Shown: positions 33,604-41,785 of the stretch, in pieces
Layout of the letters: every line of letters starts with the position of its first letter
Position numbering within the stretch: position 1 is the stretch's first letter
Assembly: GCA_900539835.1 (NCBI GenBank)
Contig: UQDR01000014.1
Location: forward strand, 1 to 60,709
Reading direction: 5' to 3'
DNA: 60,709 bases
DNA from: an uncultured Ruminococcus sp.
GTDB taxonomy: Bacteria > Bacillota > Clostridia > Oscillospirales > Ruminococcaceae
Made by a program: the position numbers and the translations under genes
Notes under the pieces: generated by a model
Told to the model about the DNA's origin: nothing
The model's database searches: none
Seen by the model: the letters and a program-made list of their open reading frames with translations, nothing else

Positions 33604-33753
33604 ATGAAATTGAGAAAATTTAAAATTAGTTTTTGGGTTGACGGACATCATTATGAATCTGTAATTGAAGCAGCCACACGATCTGATGCAAGAAATATGA
33701 TACAGGCTCAATACAATAATAAAGCAAGCAATGTCATGATTTACGACGCTTAA
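33604..33753 (+). CDS. Small hypothetical protein
   Basis: 49 aa behind GAGGTGAATAAC, reading MKLRKFKISFWVDGHHYES and ending NVMIYDA. It has a clear ribosome binding site and a basic N-terminus; no known family. Small proteins of this type are common in integrative elements. A terminator follows 26 bases later. Confidence 0.55.
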   Translation: MKLRKFKISFWVDGHHYESVIEAATRSDARNMIQAQYNNKASNVMIYDA

Positions 33754-33778
33754 ATATCAAAATGTTTAAATAATCGTT

Positions 33779-33812
33779 AAAAAGACGCTCTGAAAAACAG
33801 GGTGTCTTTTTT
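33779..33812 (+). terminator. Terminator within the element
   Basis: AAAAGACGCTCTG pairs with CAGGGTGTCTTTT (with G-T pairs), loop AAAAA, then TTTG. Confidence 0.7.
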
Positions 33813-33828
33813 GTTTGGTCACTATTCG

Positions 33829-33854
33829 GCTATACACGCCCATAGAGAGCTTTT
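33829..33854 (+). repeat. 26-bp imperfect direct repeat, copy 1
   Basis: GCTATA, six variable bases, then CATAGAGAGCTTTT. The second copy is at 34271-34296. The two copies frame the small gene at 34034 and lie before the helicase gene, so they could belong to a replication origin or be regulator sites. Confidence 0.55.
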
Positions 33855-34033
33855 CAATTTCCCCGAAAAACTCCCGCCAAAGATAGCAAACACTCTCTAT
33901 ACGCTTTATAGATGGCTGCAACAATAAAATAACATTGCAACCGCTTTTGTCAACCTCTGCAATACAAATGTTTTTACACAACCTGAATTGTTGACGGATT
34001 GTGTGCCGAAATATAAATGTCAGGTGATGAAAA

Positions 34034-34240
34034 ATGGTAACAGTAACTATTAAAGAGGAAGAAAAAACAACCAAGCGCAAGCAAACAGAATTGGATTATG
34101 TTATAACTATGCTATGCAAAACGGCTGACGCGGTATTTGAAATTGGAGAAATTCTCGGTCAAACAATGCTGGAGTTAGAAGTCTGCAAAACAAAGAAAAC
34201 GAAAATTAAATCGTCACATATTGTAAGCGTGGTAGTGTAA
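34034..34240 (+). CDS. Small hypothetical protein
   Basis: 68 aa, behind CAGGTGATG. The N-terminus is charged (EEEKTTKRKQTE), the middle a probable amphipathic helix (YVITMLCKTADAVFEIGEIL). No recognised family. Located between the two 26-bp repeats, it could be a replication or excision accessory protein; that is a guess from position only. Confidence 0.5.
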   Translation: MVTVTIKEEEKTTKRKQTELDYVITMLCKTADAVFEIGEILGQTMLELEVCKTKKTKIKSSHIVSVVV

Positions 34241-34270
34241 AAGCTACTGCGCTTTTCTTTTTGCAATTTT

Positions 34271-34296
34271 GCTATAGGAGCTCATAGAGAGCTTTT
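34271..34296 (+). repeat. 26-bp imperfect direct repeat, copy 2
   Basis: GCTATA, six variable bases, then CATAGAGAGCTTTT. Further on (34330-34395) there are related pieces CTCTATGAGTTCTATAG and CATAGACCCAAAGAGCC, partly in inverted orientation. No gene lies in 34241-34519. Confidence 0.55.
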
Positions 34297-34519
34297 AGTA
34301 TTCGGGCGGGCAAGGCTTTGCAAAAGATAAATAAACGGCTCTATGAGTTCTATAGACGGTCAGCCAGCCGACATAGACCCAAAGAGCCGTTTTTATAAGC
34401 CTGTTTGTGAACTTTTTGTTAATTATGCGGAAAAGTCAAGTAATTCCTGATGTTTTTCAAGAAAAATTTCGTTATTAATTATACAGAAATTTTTTATACG
34501 AAAATGGAGGAATTTAAAC

Positions 34520-35890
34520 ATGCAAACAAATCAATATCCTTGGGTCTACACCGACCACAACGGCAGACACCATATCAATCGGCAACAACTTTATTGCCAC
34601 ATGAAAGAACATCTTAAATTAAAGATTACAAATGCCGGCAATATCTATCTACTGAACGACAACATTTATAAGCGGCTTTCAGAACGAGAATTTAAAGCGT
34701 TTATGAAAGAATACTTGCCGATAGAATATCGCAGTAACAAGGACTGGGAAGCCGTGTGGAAAGAATATTCTACTGACTTTCCTGATGTAGCAGAGACAGA
34801 TTTTAATTCAAACGAGAATATGGTTCCGTTTCAGAATGGCATTCTTGAACTGGATAACGGGAATCTGAGAGAGTTCAACGAACAAGACTTAATCACAAGG
34901 AAAATTGAATGCAAATATGTTCCGAACAAAGTGCTTGAGGACGCTCCGATATTCAATAGATATCTAAGCAAGCTATGTAACAACAATCAGACAGAAATGA
35001 ATTTTTTGCTCGAATACATAGGAGCTATTCTATCCAATGTTAAAGGATGGAGATTTAAAAAACTTTTGATATTAGTCGGTCCTGGAAATACAGGAAAGAC
35101 ACAGCTTCGTGAGCTTGCAATGAATTTGCTTGGAAGAGAAAATTGCGTTTCTATTGACATGAAAAAAATCAATGAGAGATTCGGTGCGGCTCAGTTATAT
35201 CAAAAAAGACTGGCAGGAAGCGGAGATATGTCAACCGTTGAAATCTCCGAAATGGCTGTTATTAAAAATCTGACGGGCGGAGATAGTCTGTTTGCAGAAT
35301 ACAAAGGCAAAGACGGATTTTCTTTCCGTTATGACGGACTGCTGTGGTTCAATGCAAATGCACTGCCGCATTTCAGGGGAGACAGGGGGGATCATGTGTA
35401 TTCTCGGTTTGTCATTATAAATTGTAACAATATAATACCAGCCGAGGAAAGAGACCCTAATCTACTGGACAAGCTAATGTCTGAAAAAGATATAATTGTC
35501 AGTATAGCAATCGACCATTTGAAAGAAGCGATTGGACGAGGATATAAATTCTCTGAAAGCAATGAAATGGTTGCTGCAAGAAAAGAATACTCTATAGAGA
35601 ATAATTCTCTTCTGACTTTTATTAACGACTGTTGCGAATGCTATACAGTAGAGCATAAAACGAAACGGTCAGAGTTCAATCGGGTATATAAGATTTGGTG
35701 TAATGCCAATAGCGTACTGCCTGAAAGAGACCGAGAAATCGGAAAGCAGTTAAAGGAGTTCTTTGAAATTGAAGTTCAAAAGAACAACGGACACTACTAC
35801 TATTCGCTAAAAATCAAAGATGAAGTGCTAAAAGAGTACGACAGTACAAACTATGCACTTCAACAAATGGGAATAAAATACAATAAGTAG
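34520..35890 (+). CDS. Phage/plasmid primase-helicase, P4 family (SF3 helicase)
   Basis: 456 aa, behind ATGGAGGA. The N-terminal half (about 60-140, PFQNGILELDNGNLREF) is the D5_N-type region. The SF3 helicase domain has Walker A VGPGNTGKTQ, Walker B-like KRLAGSGDMS and sensor-1 LLWFNANALPHFRGDRG. The C-terminus is a winged-helix-like segment. Such proteins start replication of P4-like satellites and small plasmids. There is no N-terminal primase domain. It implies that the excised circle may replicate. Confidence 0.86.
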   Translation: MQTNQYPWVYTDHNGRHHINRQQLYCHMKEHLKLKITNAGNIYLLNDNIYKRLSEREFKAFMKEYLPIEYRSNKDWEAVWKEYSTDFPDVAETDFNSNENMVPFQNGILELDNGNLREFNEQDLITRKIECKYVPNKVLEDAPIFNRYLSKLCNNNQTEMNFLLEYIGAILSNVKGWRFKKLLILVGPGNTGKTQLRELAMNLLGRENCVSIDMKKINERFGAAQLYQKRLAGSGDMSTVEISEMAVIKNLTGGDSLFAEYKGKDGFSFRYDGLLWFNANALPHFRGDRGDHVYSRFVIINCNNIIPAEERDPNLLDKLMSEKDIIVSIAIDHLKEAIGRGYKFSESNEMVAARKEYSIENNSLLTFINDCCECYTVEHKTKRSEFNRVYKIWCNANSVLPERDREIGKQLKEFFEIEVQKNNGHYYYSLKIKDEVLKEYDSTNYALQQMGIKYNK

Positions 35891-35894
35891 AGTC

Positions 35895-35983
35895 GGGGCA
35901 AAAAGGGGCAAATTTAATACATTCTATAGTGCAAAAATCAAAGCACAAGACAAGAACGTATAACATTTGCCCCTTCCCGCCCC
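35895..35983. repeat. Long inverted repeat downstream of the helicase gene
   Basis: Left arm GGGGCAAAAAGGGGCAAAT and right arm ATTTGCCCCTTCCCGCCCC, 51 bases apart, nearly perfect. It could be a replication structure or a hairpin ending the helicase transcript. No further signal was recognised in 35891-36151. Confidence 0.6.
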
Positions 35984-36151
35984 AAACATAAAAAGGATGT
36001 ATAAGGCAATATCAAATTTCAATCAAACTAATGCTGCATATCAAAAGCATAGTTTTATAATTGCTGTTTGATATTCCTTTAGAATAATATTGTACAAGCT
36101 GTGTGGCATATATTGTAGTTAAGCAGAGAAAGGGGGAAAGATGATTGCAGA

Positions 36152-36340
36152 GTGAATGTAATATTTTATTATCCTAAAACGCAAAAGGAAATACAAGAAT
36201 TGCAGAAAAAAGTAGCTTCTGTTCATATTCAGGCAGTAAAAGATTACATAAAGCAGTTGCCTTGCCCCAGAGAACAGAAGTTAGAATTGATACAAAGTAT
36301 AAAGAACACGATACAAGAAAAAGACGGTCTGGCTGAATAG
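36152..36340 (+). CDS. Small conserved hypothetical protein
   Basis: 62 aa from a GTG; GAAAGGGGGAAAG lies upstream. The sequence (VIFYYPKTQKEIQELQKKVA, then LPCPREQKLELIQSIKN) resembles small proteins common in clostridial integrative elements: a YP motif at the start, a helix, and a CPxEQK segment. Function unknown. It precedes the restriction gene by 80 bases. Confidence 0.6.
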   Translation: MNVIFYYPKTQKEIQELQKKVASVHIQAVKDYIKQLPCPREQKLELIQSIKNTIQEKDGLAE

Positions 36341-36420
36341 GCTTGACCGTCTTTTATATAAAAGTAGACAAATTTTTGTGTTTATGGTATAATGAAATAA
36401 TCTATTTATGAGGTGATAAT

Positions 36421-37158
36421 ATGGAATATGAGAAAATAGGGAAAGATTTAGAAAATTATTGTAATAAATATCGGATTCCAATAGAATATGTATTCAAAAT
36501 CTTGGAAGATCAAAAAGTTGTTCCTATGATAAGAGGAAAAGCAACAGAGTATAGTGCATATTTATTAATTAAAGAAGCCCTAAACGATTCTGAGTGGTCT
36601 GTACAAAAGTTAAATCTAAATGCTCAGTCGAATCAAGATGATGAAGATATATCAGTTACTCATCTAAGAACAGGTATTATTATAAAAATTGAGTGTAAAA
36701 ATGCAACCAGAGGTTCTTTCAAATCTGGTAAAGGTTGTAGAAAAGCAAAAGAACCGCATTGTACAATAAAATGTCATAAGAGTCGAAGTAATATTAAATT
36801 AGTAGGAACTACTAACGATAGATATCCGGTAAACACCTTTGATATTGTGATGACTAATTTATCAAATTCTATTATTGCTAATGCTACTTACTCAGAGGAT
36901 TTTGAATTGTTACCTAATGATACTGTCATCAAATTACTTTGCGATTATTATGGCGTTTCAAACACTTTTGAAGATATATTTGGTGTGATGTATAATGATT
37001 GGAGATTTGCAAAATCGACAGATTTAGCAGAGAATGAATTTATCCCTAGAACACCTATATTGCGTTTAAATGGTAACGATTCATGGAAGAAAATCTCTGA
37101 ACTGGAAAATACGCTATTAGAAATTGTTAGAGAAAAAATAAGAAAAAAGAAAAGATGA
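36421..37158 (+). CDS. Putative Type II restriction endonuclease (PD-(D/E)xK)
   Basis: 245 aa, behind GAGGTGATA. The central part (DDEDISVTHLRTGIIIKIEC, KNATRG) gives Asp...Glu-x-Lys as in PD-(D/E)xK nucleases, followed by a basic, Cys-containing stretch (CRKAKEPHCTIKCHKSR). The C-terminus is rich in Lys/Arg. The methyltransferase gene converges on it and ends one base away. A restriction role is inferred from this pairing and the motif; the recognition site is unknown. AT content and codon use differ from the host genes, suggesting separate import. Confidence 0.68.
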   Translation: MEYEKIGKDLENYCNKYRIPIEYVFKILEDQKVVPMIRGKATEYSAYLLIKEALNDSEWSVQKLNLNAQSNQDDEDISVTHLRTGIIIKIECKNATRGSFKSGKGCRKAKEPHCTIKCHKSRSNIKLVGTTNDRYPVNTFDIVMTNLSNSIIANATYSEDFELLPNDTVIKLLCDYYGVSNTFEDIFGVMYNDWRFAKSTDLAENEFIPRTPILRLNGNDSWKKISELENTLLEIVREKIRKKKR

Positions 37159-37159
37159 T

Positions 37160-38191
37160 TTAATAGTTTAAAATAAATAGTTCTTTTCCTTTCTTCCGAC
37201 TTCCTTTTTGATTGGTTCCATTTTTTTGATCATCAGTCCGTGAAATACAATAGTTCCACTCTTTATCATAAAAATTAGTAGCCCAATTATATAATTCTTT
37301 AATTTCCTCGCAATTATCATATGTTATAAACATTTTTAATCTATTCGAATTTCTATGTAGTGCATTACATAGTCTAATATGATCTTCTTGACTGAAAGAT
37401 TCCGTATAAAATTTGTCTTGGTCAGCATTGAAATATGGAGGATCAACGAACAAAAAGGTTCCATCCTCAACGCCGTCAATAACTTCTTCAAAATCTACAT
37501 TTTTTAATGCTACATTTTGAAGTTTTAAAGATGCATTCTTAATAGCTACCGGCCAATTCTTTGGTTGCATTGAAAATTTATCTCCATATCCCCAATAACA
37601 GTTTGGCATATTCATTATACCAGAATAACTAGTTCTGTTTAAATAATACCATCTTCCAGCTGTTTCAATTTCATTAGATGGCTTAAATTCATTTTTAAAG
37701 TAACTGTGCAATTCTTTTAATGCAGGATATGGTCTTAAAAAATTAATTAATTCTTGAGGGTAATCTCTAATTATTTTATAAGTAAGCATAAGTAGCTCAT
37801 CTTTATCATTCAAAATATTTTTCTCAACTTTTGGTTTATTAAAGAAAATAGATGCTCCACCGGCAAATGGCTCACAATAAGAATTGTGGTTTGTAATATG
37901 TTCTGTAATTAATTTACGAGCATAATACTTCCCTCCTGCATATCTAAAAGGCGAGTGAATACAATCCAAATTAGTTTGTACAAGATAAGCTTCATCTTCT
38001 AGTTGTTTATTTCTTATTTCATTTATTTGTTTTTTCAGTAAATCGGTACATTTTTGAGAAAAAGAATTACCATTTCCACATTCCAAAATATCCAATTCTA
38101 ATTCATCTGTTAAATATATTTTATAACCTTTCTTTTTCAATTCTTCTGGCATTATATTTCTACCAGCATTTTTACGTTTTCCACCAGTCAT
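37160..38191 (-). CDS. DNA adenine methyltransferase (Dam/D12 class)
   Basis: 343 aa. An N-terminal region of about 80 residues (GGKRKNAGRNIMPEELKKKG) is followed by the D12-class domain: HSPFRYAGGKYYARK and EPFAGGASIFF for AdoMet, NRTSYSGIMNM, and the catalytic DPPY in FVDPPYFNADQDKFY. It methylates adenine N6 and should protect the DNA from the convergent endonuclease. The extra N-terminal region may help in target recognition. No terminator separates the two convergent genes. Confidence 0.9.
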   Translation of the reverse strand: MTGGKRKNAGRNIMPEELKKKGYKIYLTDELELDILECGNGNSFSQKCTDLLKKQINEIRNKQLEDEAYLVQTNLDCIHSPFRYAGGKYYARKLITEHITNHNSYCEPFAGGASIFFNKPKVEKNILNDKDELLMLTYKIIRDYPQELINFLRPYPALKELHSYFKNEFKPSNEIETAGRWYYLNRTSYSGIMNMPNCYWGYGDKFSMQPKNWPVAIKNASLKLQNVALKNVDFEEVIDGVEDGTFLFVDPPYFNADQDKFYTESFSQEDHIRLCNALHRNSNRLKMFITYDNCEEIKELYNWATNFYDKEWNYCISRTDDQKNGTNQKGSRKKGKELFILNY

Positions 38192-38238
38192 ATTATTACC
38201 TCATTTCTTTTATATTATAGCAAAATTAATTTGATTTA

Positions 38239-38763
38239 TCAACCCTTTATTTCATATTTAAATACCCTTTCCCACATTCTTTTTGTCACCCTCACTTTTC
38301 CACTTTCCCATCGTTTTACTGCTCCAGTACTGACGCCAATCAATTTTCCAAATTGATACTGCGTCATTCCCATACTTTTTCGTATAGCCCTAATCTGCCA
38401 GCCCTGTCCCTCATATAAAAAACGATTATACTCGTCCAGTAAATCCACTACATCAATTTCAAACAGCTTTGCTATCCGCTCCAGCTTATCAATTGGGTAA
38501 TAATCATGTTCCACACACTCGTAATGAATATATGTAGTTCTGTCAATTCCTGCATATTCAGCGACTTCACGCTGGAGCAGGGATTTTTTATATCTGTACC
38601 AACGAAGCTTGTCCGAAGTATGATTAAGCTTTTCAGGATTGGGATGTTCCTGCAAATACTTCTGTCCCTCGGTCAGCTTGCAAAAATGCTTAAAAGAAAA
38701 GCTGAATACAAACAACGGAACATAAAAAGTCCTGCCGTTTATCGTCCTGTAAAGCACAAACAA
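38239..38763 (-). CDS. Regulator with two HTH domains
   Basis: 174 aa. The start is uncertain: TTG at 38763 or GTG at 38757, both a few bases behind AGGT. A hydrophobic N-terminal stretch (YRTINGRTFYVPLFVFSFSF) is followed by a first HTH_3 domain at 58-112 (LLQREVAEYAGIDRTTYIHY) and a second at 125-170 (GMTQYQFGKLIGVSTGAVKR). Similar proteins occur in integrative elements of gut Clostridia. It is the last gene before the att end and may control the element. Confidence 0.7.
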   Translation of the reverse strand: MFVLYRTINGRTFYVPLFVFSFSFKHFCKLTEGQKYLQEHPNPEKLNHTSDKLRWYRYKKSLLQREVAEYAGIDRTTYIHYECVEHDYYPIDKLERIAKLFEIDVVDLLDEYNRFLYEGQGWQIRAIRKSMGMTQYQFGKLIGVSTGAVKRWESGKVRVTKRMWERVFKYEIKG

Positions 38764-38852
38764 ATTTTACCTATTTTATAAAGTCGTTTCCATTTTTGTC
38801 TTTCGCACATCACACTGGAAAAGAGAGCTTCTTTTTCCGCTTGATGAGCAGA

Positions 38853-38878
38853 TAGAGCCGTTATGAGAGCATTGGTTT
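38853..38878 (-). other. Attachment site at the 5' half of sigK
   Basis: Core AA at 38877-38878, in GTAGAAAAACC on the minus strand. The arm inside the element (38853-38876) reads ACCAATGCTCTCATAACGGC on the minus strand and continues TCTA. It mirrors the arm at the other end in 16 of 24 positions. Confidence 0.75.
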
Positions 38879-39208
38879 TTCTACACATCTGCTGCCATAG
38901 GTGGCAAAACGGCATCCTTTTGTATAATCAAAAGTTGAAACAGCTTTTATAAGACCAATGGTACCAATGGAAATCAAATCGTCTTGATCCTGTGATGTTG
39001 AATAGTATTTTTTTATAATATGGGCAACAAGCCGCAGGTTATGCTCAATTAATTTATCTCTGGCTTTTGAATCTCCTTCAGCCATTTTTACAAAACACTC
39101 GTGTTCTTCTTTGGCTGACAATGGTTTTGGGAAAACGTTTTGGTTTTCAAAATGGAGTGCAAAAAACAAGAAATGCTGTGACAGAAAATTTAATAAAAGT
39201 GTGAGCAT
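38877..39208 (-). CDS. sigK: sigK, 5' half, with pro-sequence
   Basis: Start ATG behind GGGAGG. The first 20 residues (MLTLLLNFLSQHFLFFALHF) are hydrophobic, like the pro-sequence removed from pro-sigma-K at the forespore membrane. Then come FPKPLSAKEEHE, and region 2: LIEHNLRLVAHIIKKYY, DQDDLISIGTIGLIKAVSTF and CRFATYGSRCVE. In the present arrangement the frame reads four foreign residues past the junction and stops at 38861. The 3' half is at 29594-29956. Confidence 0.92.
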
Positions 39209-39300
39209 AAAAACCTCCCGAAAAGCAGATTAATCAAAATGTATTAATTAATTCTATGCGCTTTTCGGGATTGTCTATGCAAGTACTTTTTTGTCTTTTT

Positions 39301-39717
39301 TTATTTATCGCCCATCCATACATGAACTGAAAAATTGCATTTGCAAACGGGACAGCAAGTGGTATGTCTTCCTCGTTTTCTTGGAAGCCTTAAAGTTTTT
39401 CCGCAATTCGGACAGCGCTTAAAACAGAAGGTTTTGTTCTGCTGTATTCGAGAAGTAATATTGGAAAAGGTTCTGCGAATGCCTGCGGTTAAATTCTGAT
39501 ATTTCATATTTTCAGCACTTCTTTTTGAAATATTGCGGGACAAAAATCTGAAGATTCCATAAAAGAAAAGTGCAAGCCCGACAAAATAGAGAATTCTCGA
39601 ATGAACAAAAAGATTTATAAAGGCAATGAATACATATACTACAGCCAGGCCCAAGAGCATTGAATCGGGACCGTATCTTCCCTGCATAAATTGTTGTAAG
39701 CGATATCTTAAATTCAT
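39301..39717 (-). CDS. Zinc-ribbon membrane protein
   Basis: 138 aa. ATG preferred; a GTG one codon upstream is also possible behind AAAGGA. Two membrane helices at about 19-55 (MLLGLAVVYVFIAFINLFVH) are followed by a basic linker and a C-terminal zinc ribbon (CPNCGKTLRLPRKRGRHTTC, CPVCKCNF). Proteins of this layout are conserved in Ruminococcus-type bacteria; function unknown. It lies just upstream of sigK on the same strand. Confidence 0.7.
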   Translation of the reverse strand: MNLRYRLQQFMQGRYGPDSMLLGLAVVYVFIAFINLFVHSRILYFVGLALFFYGIFRFLSRNISKRSAENMKYQNLTAGIRRTFSNITSRIQQNKTFCFKRCPNCGKTLRLPRKRGRHTTCCPVCKCNFSVHVWMGDK

Positions 39718-39756
39718 CACAAATCAATTCCTTTCTTAAATAATACGAAATAAAAC

Positions 39757-39783
39757 AGGGGTATGCTTCTTATGCATACCCCT
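39757..39783 (-). terminator. Terminator of the 39791 lipoprotein gene
   Basis: Stem AGGGGTATGC/GCATACCCCT with a 7-base loop; GTTTTATTT follows on the minus strand. Confidence 0.8.
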
Positions 39784-39790
39784 TTGTGTT

Positions 39791-41056
39791 TTACTTTTTA
39801 TTGCTGTTTAAAATGTTGTAAACCTCTTCAACAGTATATCTGTCAATTGCTTTGTCGTTAATATCATATGAAATCTTGCTTACCCAATTATCTAAGTTTT
39901 TCTGGTAATCATCAGATTTCATCTGCTGCAGGACTACGCTGTGAGTATCTTTATCAGCTATATATTCTTTGCTTCTCTCTGTTACATCGCCTTTAATTAT
40001 GATGTAATAGCTTGTATCGTCTTCATATGCTGCTGCTTTTCCGACTTCAAGTTTTTTAATCTCTGTTAAGGCTTTACCGAGAATTGAATCAAGTTCATCA
40101 TCTTTTAATGCACCGAAATTTGTCATTGATTCATTCGGATATGGATTTTCAACTTCAGAGCTGTCGTCTGTCGCACTTTCGTCATCAGCAGATGATGTAT
40201 TGTCGGAGCTTACATCTTTGGCAGATTCATTTTCACCCTCAGCCTCAAAGCTTGAAAGCGTACCTTCTGTTAAGCTGCTGTTTTCTTCATTAACAGAATT
40301 ATCTGCTGAGGAGGATGTTGTATCAGCGTCAGTAGAGCTGTCAACATCAGACGATGAAGCTTTCTGTTCTTCCTGATATTTTTTATATGCATCAATAACA
40401 GTATCAAATTCCTTAAAGTTCAGACCGTCAGCCATTTTTAAATATTTATCTCTCAGGTCTTTACTTTCTTTATCGGCAGATTCATCCTGAGCATTCTTTT
40501 GAAATGACATTACCTTATATCTTAAATAATTATCATTAACATAACTAACAAGGTCACTGTTTGAAACCTCTTCAATTCCACCTTCAGCATAGTAGTAGTT
40601 AAAAATAGCTGTTCTTTTTGCTGAATTGAGATAAACCTCTTTTAGAGATTCTCTGCTTATTCCTTGTTTTTCAAAGTCATCGCCGGAACTTTCCCATGCG
40701 TTAGAAACATTAGAATTAATTTCTTTTATTGTATCACTGTCAATCGTAAGCTTTAGCTCATCAAATTTTTTGTTGATAGCGGCATGTTCTTTTGTATGAT
40801 TAAGAGCAACCTCTGACACATAGTCAGTAAAATTTTTGCCGTCTATTTTCTGATTAAGAAAGTCAGTAGTTACACCTGTTTGATATAAGGTGTTCATTTG
40901 AGTTGACATTTCATTATAAATATAATCAATATAAACTCCGGCTTTAATTTCTTTGTCATCCGCTTTAAGTGCGTAGCTTGTGTCGGCACAGCCTGTAACG
41001 CAGGCAGCAATTGTTACGGCAGTGAAAAAAGCCGCAGTTTTCTTTAATATTGCCAT
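39791..41056 (-). CDS. Lipoprotein, SurA/PrsA-like chaperone candidate
   Basis: 421 aa. The lipobox VTGC ends a signal peptide with cleavage before Cys23. The next 170 residues are a helical SurA_N-like region (NEMSTQMNTLYQTGVTTDFL, NSAKRTAIFNYYYAE). A long Ser/Asp/Glu-rich low-complexity insert spans about 235-310. The C-terminal 100 residues (GKALTEIKKLEVGKAAAYED, YYIIIKGDVTERSK) resemble the edge of a PpiC-type rotamase domain. Extracytoplasmic folding factor is the best guess; catalytic rotamase residues are not clear. Confidence 0.72.
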   Translation of the reverse strand: MAILKKTAAFFTAVTIAACVTGCADTSYALKADDKEIKAGVYIDYIYNEMSTQMNTLYQTGVTTDFLNQKIDGKNFTDYVSEVALNHTKEHAAINKKFDELKLTIDSDTIKEINSNVSNAWESSGDDFEKQGISRESLKEVYLNSAKRTAIFNYYYAEGGIEEVSNSDLVSYVNDNYLRYKVMSFQKNAQDESADKESKDLRDKYLKMADGLNFKEFDTVIDAYKKYQEEQKASSSDVDSSTDADTTSSSADNSVNEENSSLTEGTLSSFEAEGENESAKDVSSDNTSSADDESATDDSSEVENPYPNESMTNFGALKDDELDSILGKALTEIKKLEVGKAAAYEDDTSYYIIIKGDVTERSKEYIADKDTHSVVLQQMKSDDYQKNLDNWVSKISYDINDKAIDRYTVEEVYNILNSNKK

Positions 41057-41352
41057 TAACTTAACATTCCTTTCTGGATTTTATTTTCCGAATATTTTTA
41101 ACCCGAAAAACTCAATACTTTTTAAGTTCTATAATTTATATATTATACAACTTTTTTATATTTAAGTCAAGAGATTTTGCTGAATTTGCTGAATTTTAAT
41201 TAACAATGGGTGATAGGTATCAATATTTTATTAAAATAGTTGTGAATAAATCTGAAAAAGGTTAAAGAAAAATATTTTGTTTCACTTATATTTATAGAGG
41301 CTTTCTGTGTTATGATTAAAATACATAATTCAACAGAAAAGGAATGATTTTA

Positions 41353-41613
41353 ATGGCAAAGCGCAAAAGATACGACGTATATCGGCCTGAGGTACACGGA
41401 AAGAAACTGATAGGCAGGGCAGATGAACTTAATGAAGCAATGGCAGAGGGAGAAGAAAAAGGATGCAGGGTTCTTGGGTGTCCCTGCGGCAAGTATACTA
41501 TCTATGATAACAAGCTAAAAACGGATAATATTAGAATTATGATCAAAGATCAGATTAGGCAGGAGAAGAGAATAGAACGTGAAAGACAAAATGCACAAAT
41601 TAAATTAGAATAA
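41353..41613 (+). CDS. Small hypothetical protein
   Basis: 86 aa from the ATG behind AAAGGAATG; an in-frame ATG three codons upstream overlaps the site. It is basic, starts MAKRKRYDVYRPEVHGKK, has a CRVLGCPCGKY motif with three Cys in the middle, and ends in a charged helix. No family recognised. The 295-base spacer upstream must hold its promoter and that of the divergent lipoprotein gene; neither was clear. Confidence 0.6.
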   Translation: MAKRKRYDVYRPEVHGKKLIGRADELNEAMAEGEEKGCRVLGCPCGKYTIYDNKLKTDNIRIMIKDQIRQEKRIERERQNAQIKLE

Positions 41614-41785
41614 ACTGTAATAGTATACAAAAATAAATAATTATTATAAACTATTGCACAAAATTAGTAAAATGTTGATTTAATATAATAAAGGAACAGA
41701 AAATGTAAAACGAGAGAGGTGATTCCAATGCAGAATTAAATTTAATTCGGACTAATAAAAAATAATAAGAAAAGAGGAAATAAAA

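Larger units (their letters stand above)
29955..38876. mobile_element. Skin-type element interrupting sigK (about 8.9 kb)
   Basis: The two sigK halves lie 8,922 bases apart on the same strand, and removal of 29955-38876 restores the reading frame. The element carries a large serine recombinase next to one end, an RHH protein, a zinc-ribbon membrane protein, small hypothetical genes, a P4-type helicase, a PD-(D/E)xK endonuclease, an adenine methyltransferase and an HTH regulator. No phage structural or conjugation genes are present. The ends form imperfect inverted repeats (16 of 24 positions) around the AA crossover, as expected for an attP. Exact ends could shift by a base or two. Confidence 0.88.

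Noticed and set aside
29955..38876. Complete prophage or conjugative element
   Set aside because: No terminase, capsid, tail, relaxase or type IV secretion genes. Only recombinase, helicase, regulators and restriction-modification genes are present.
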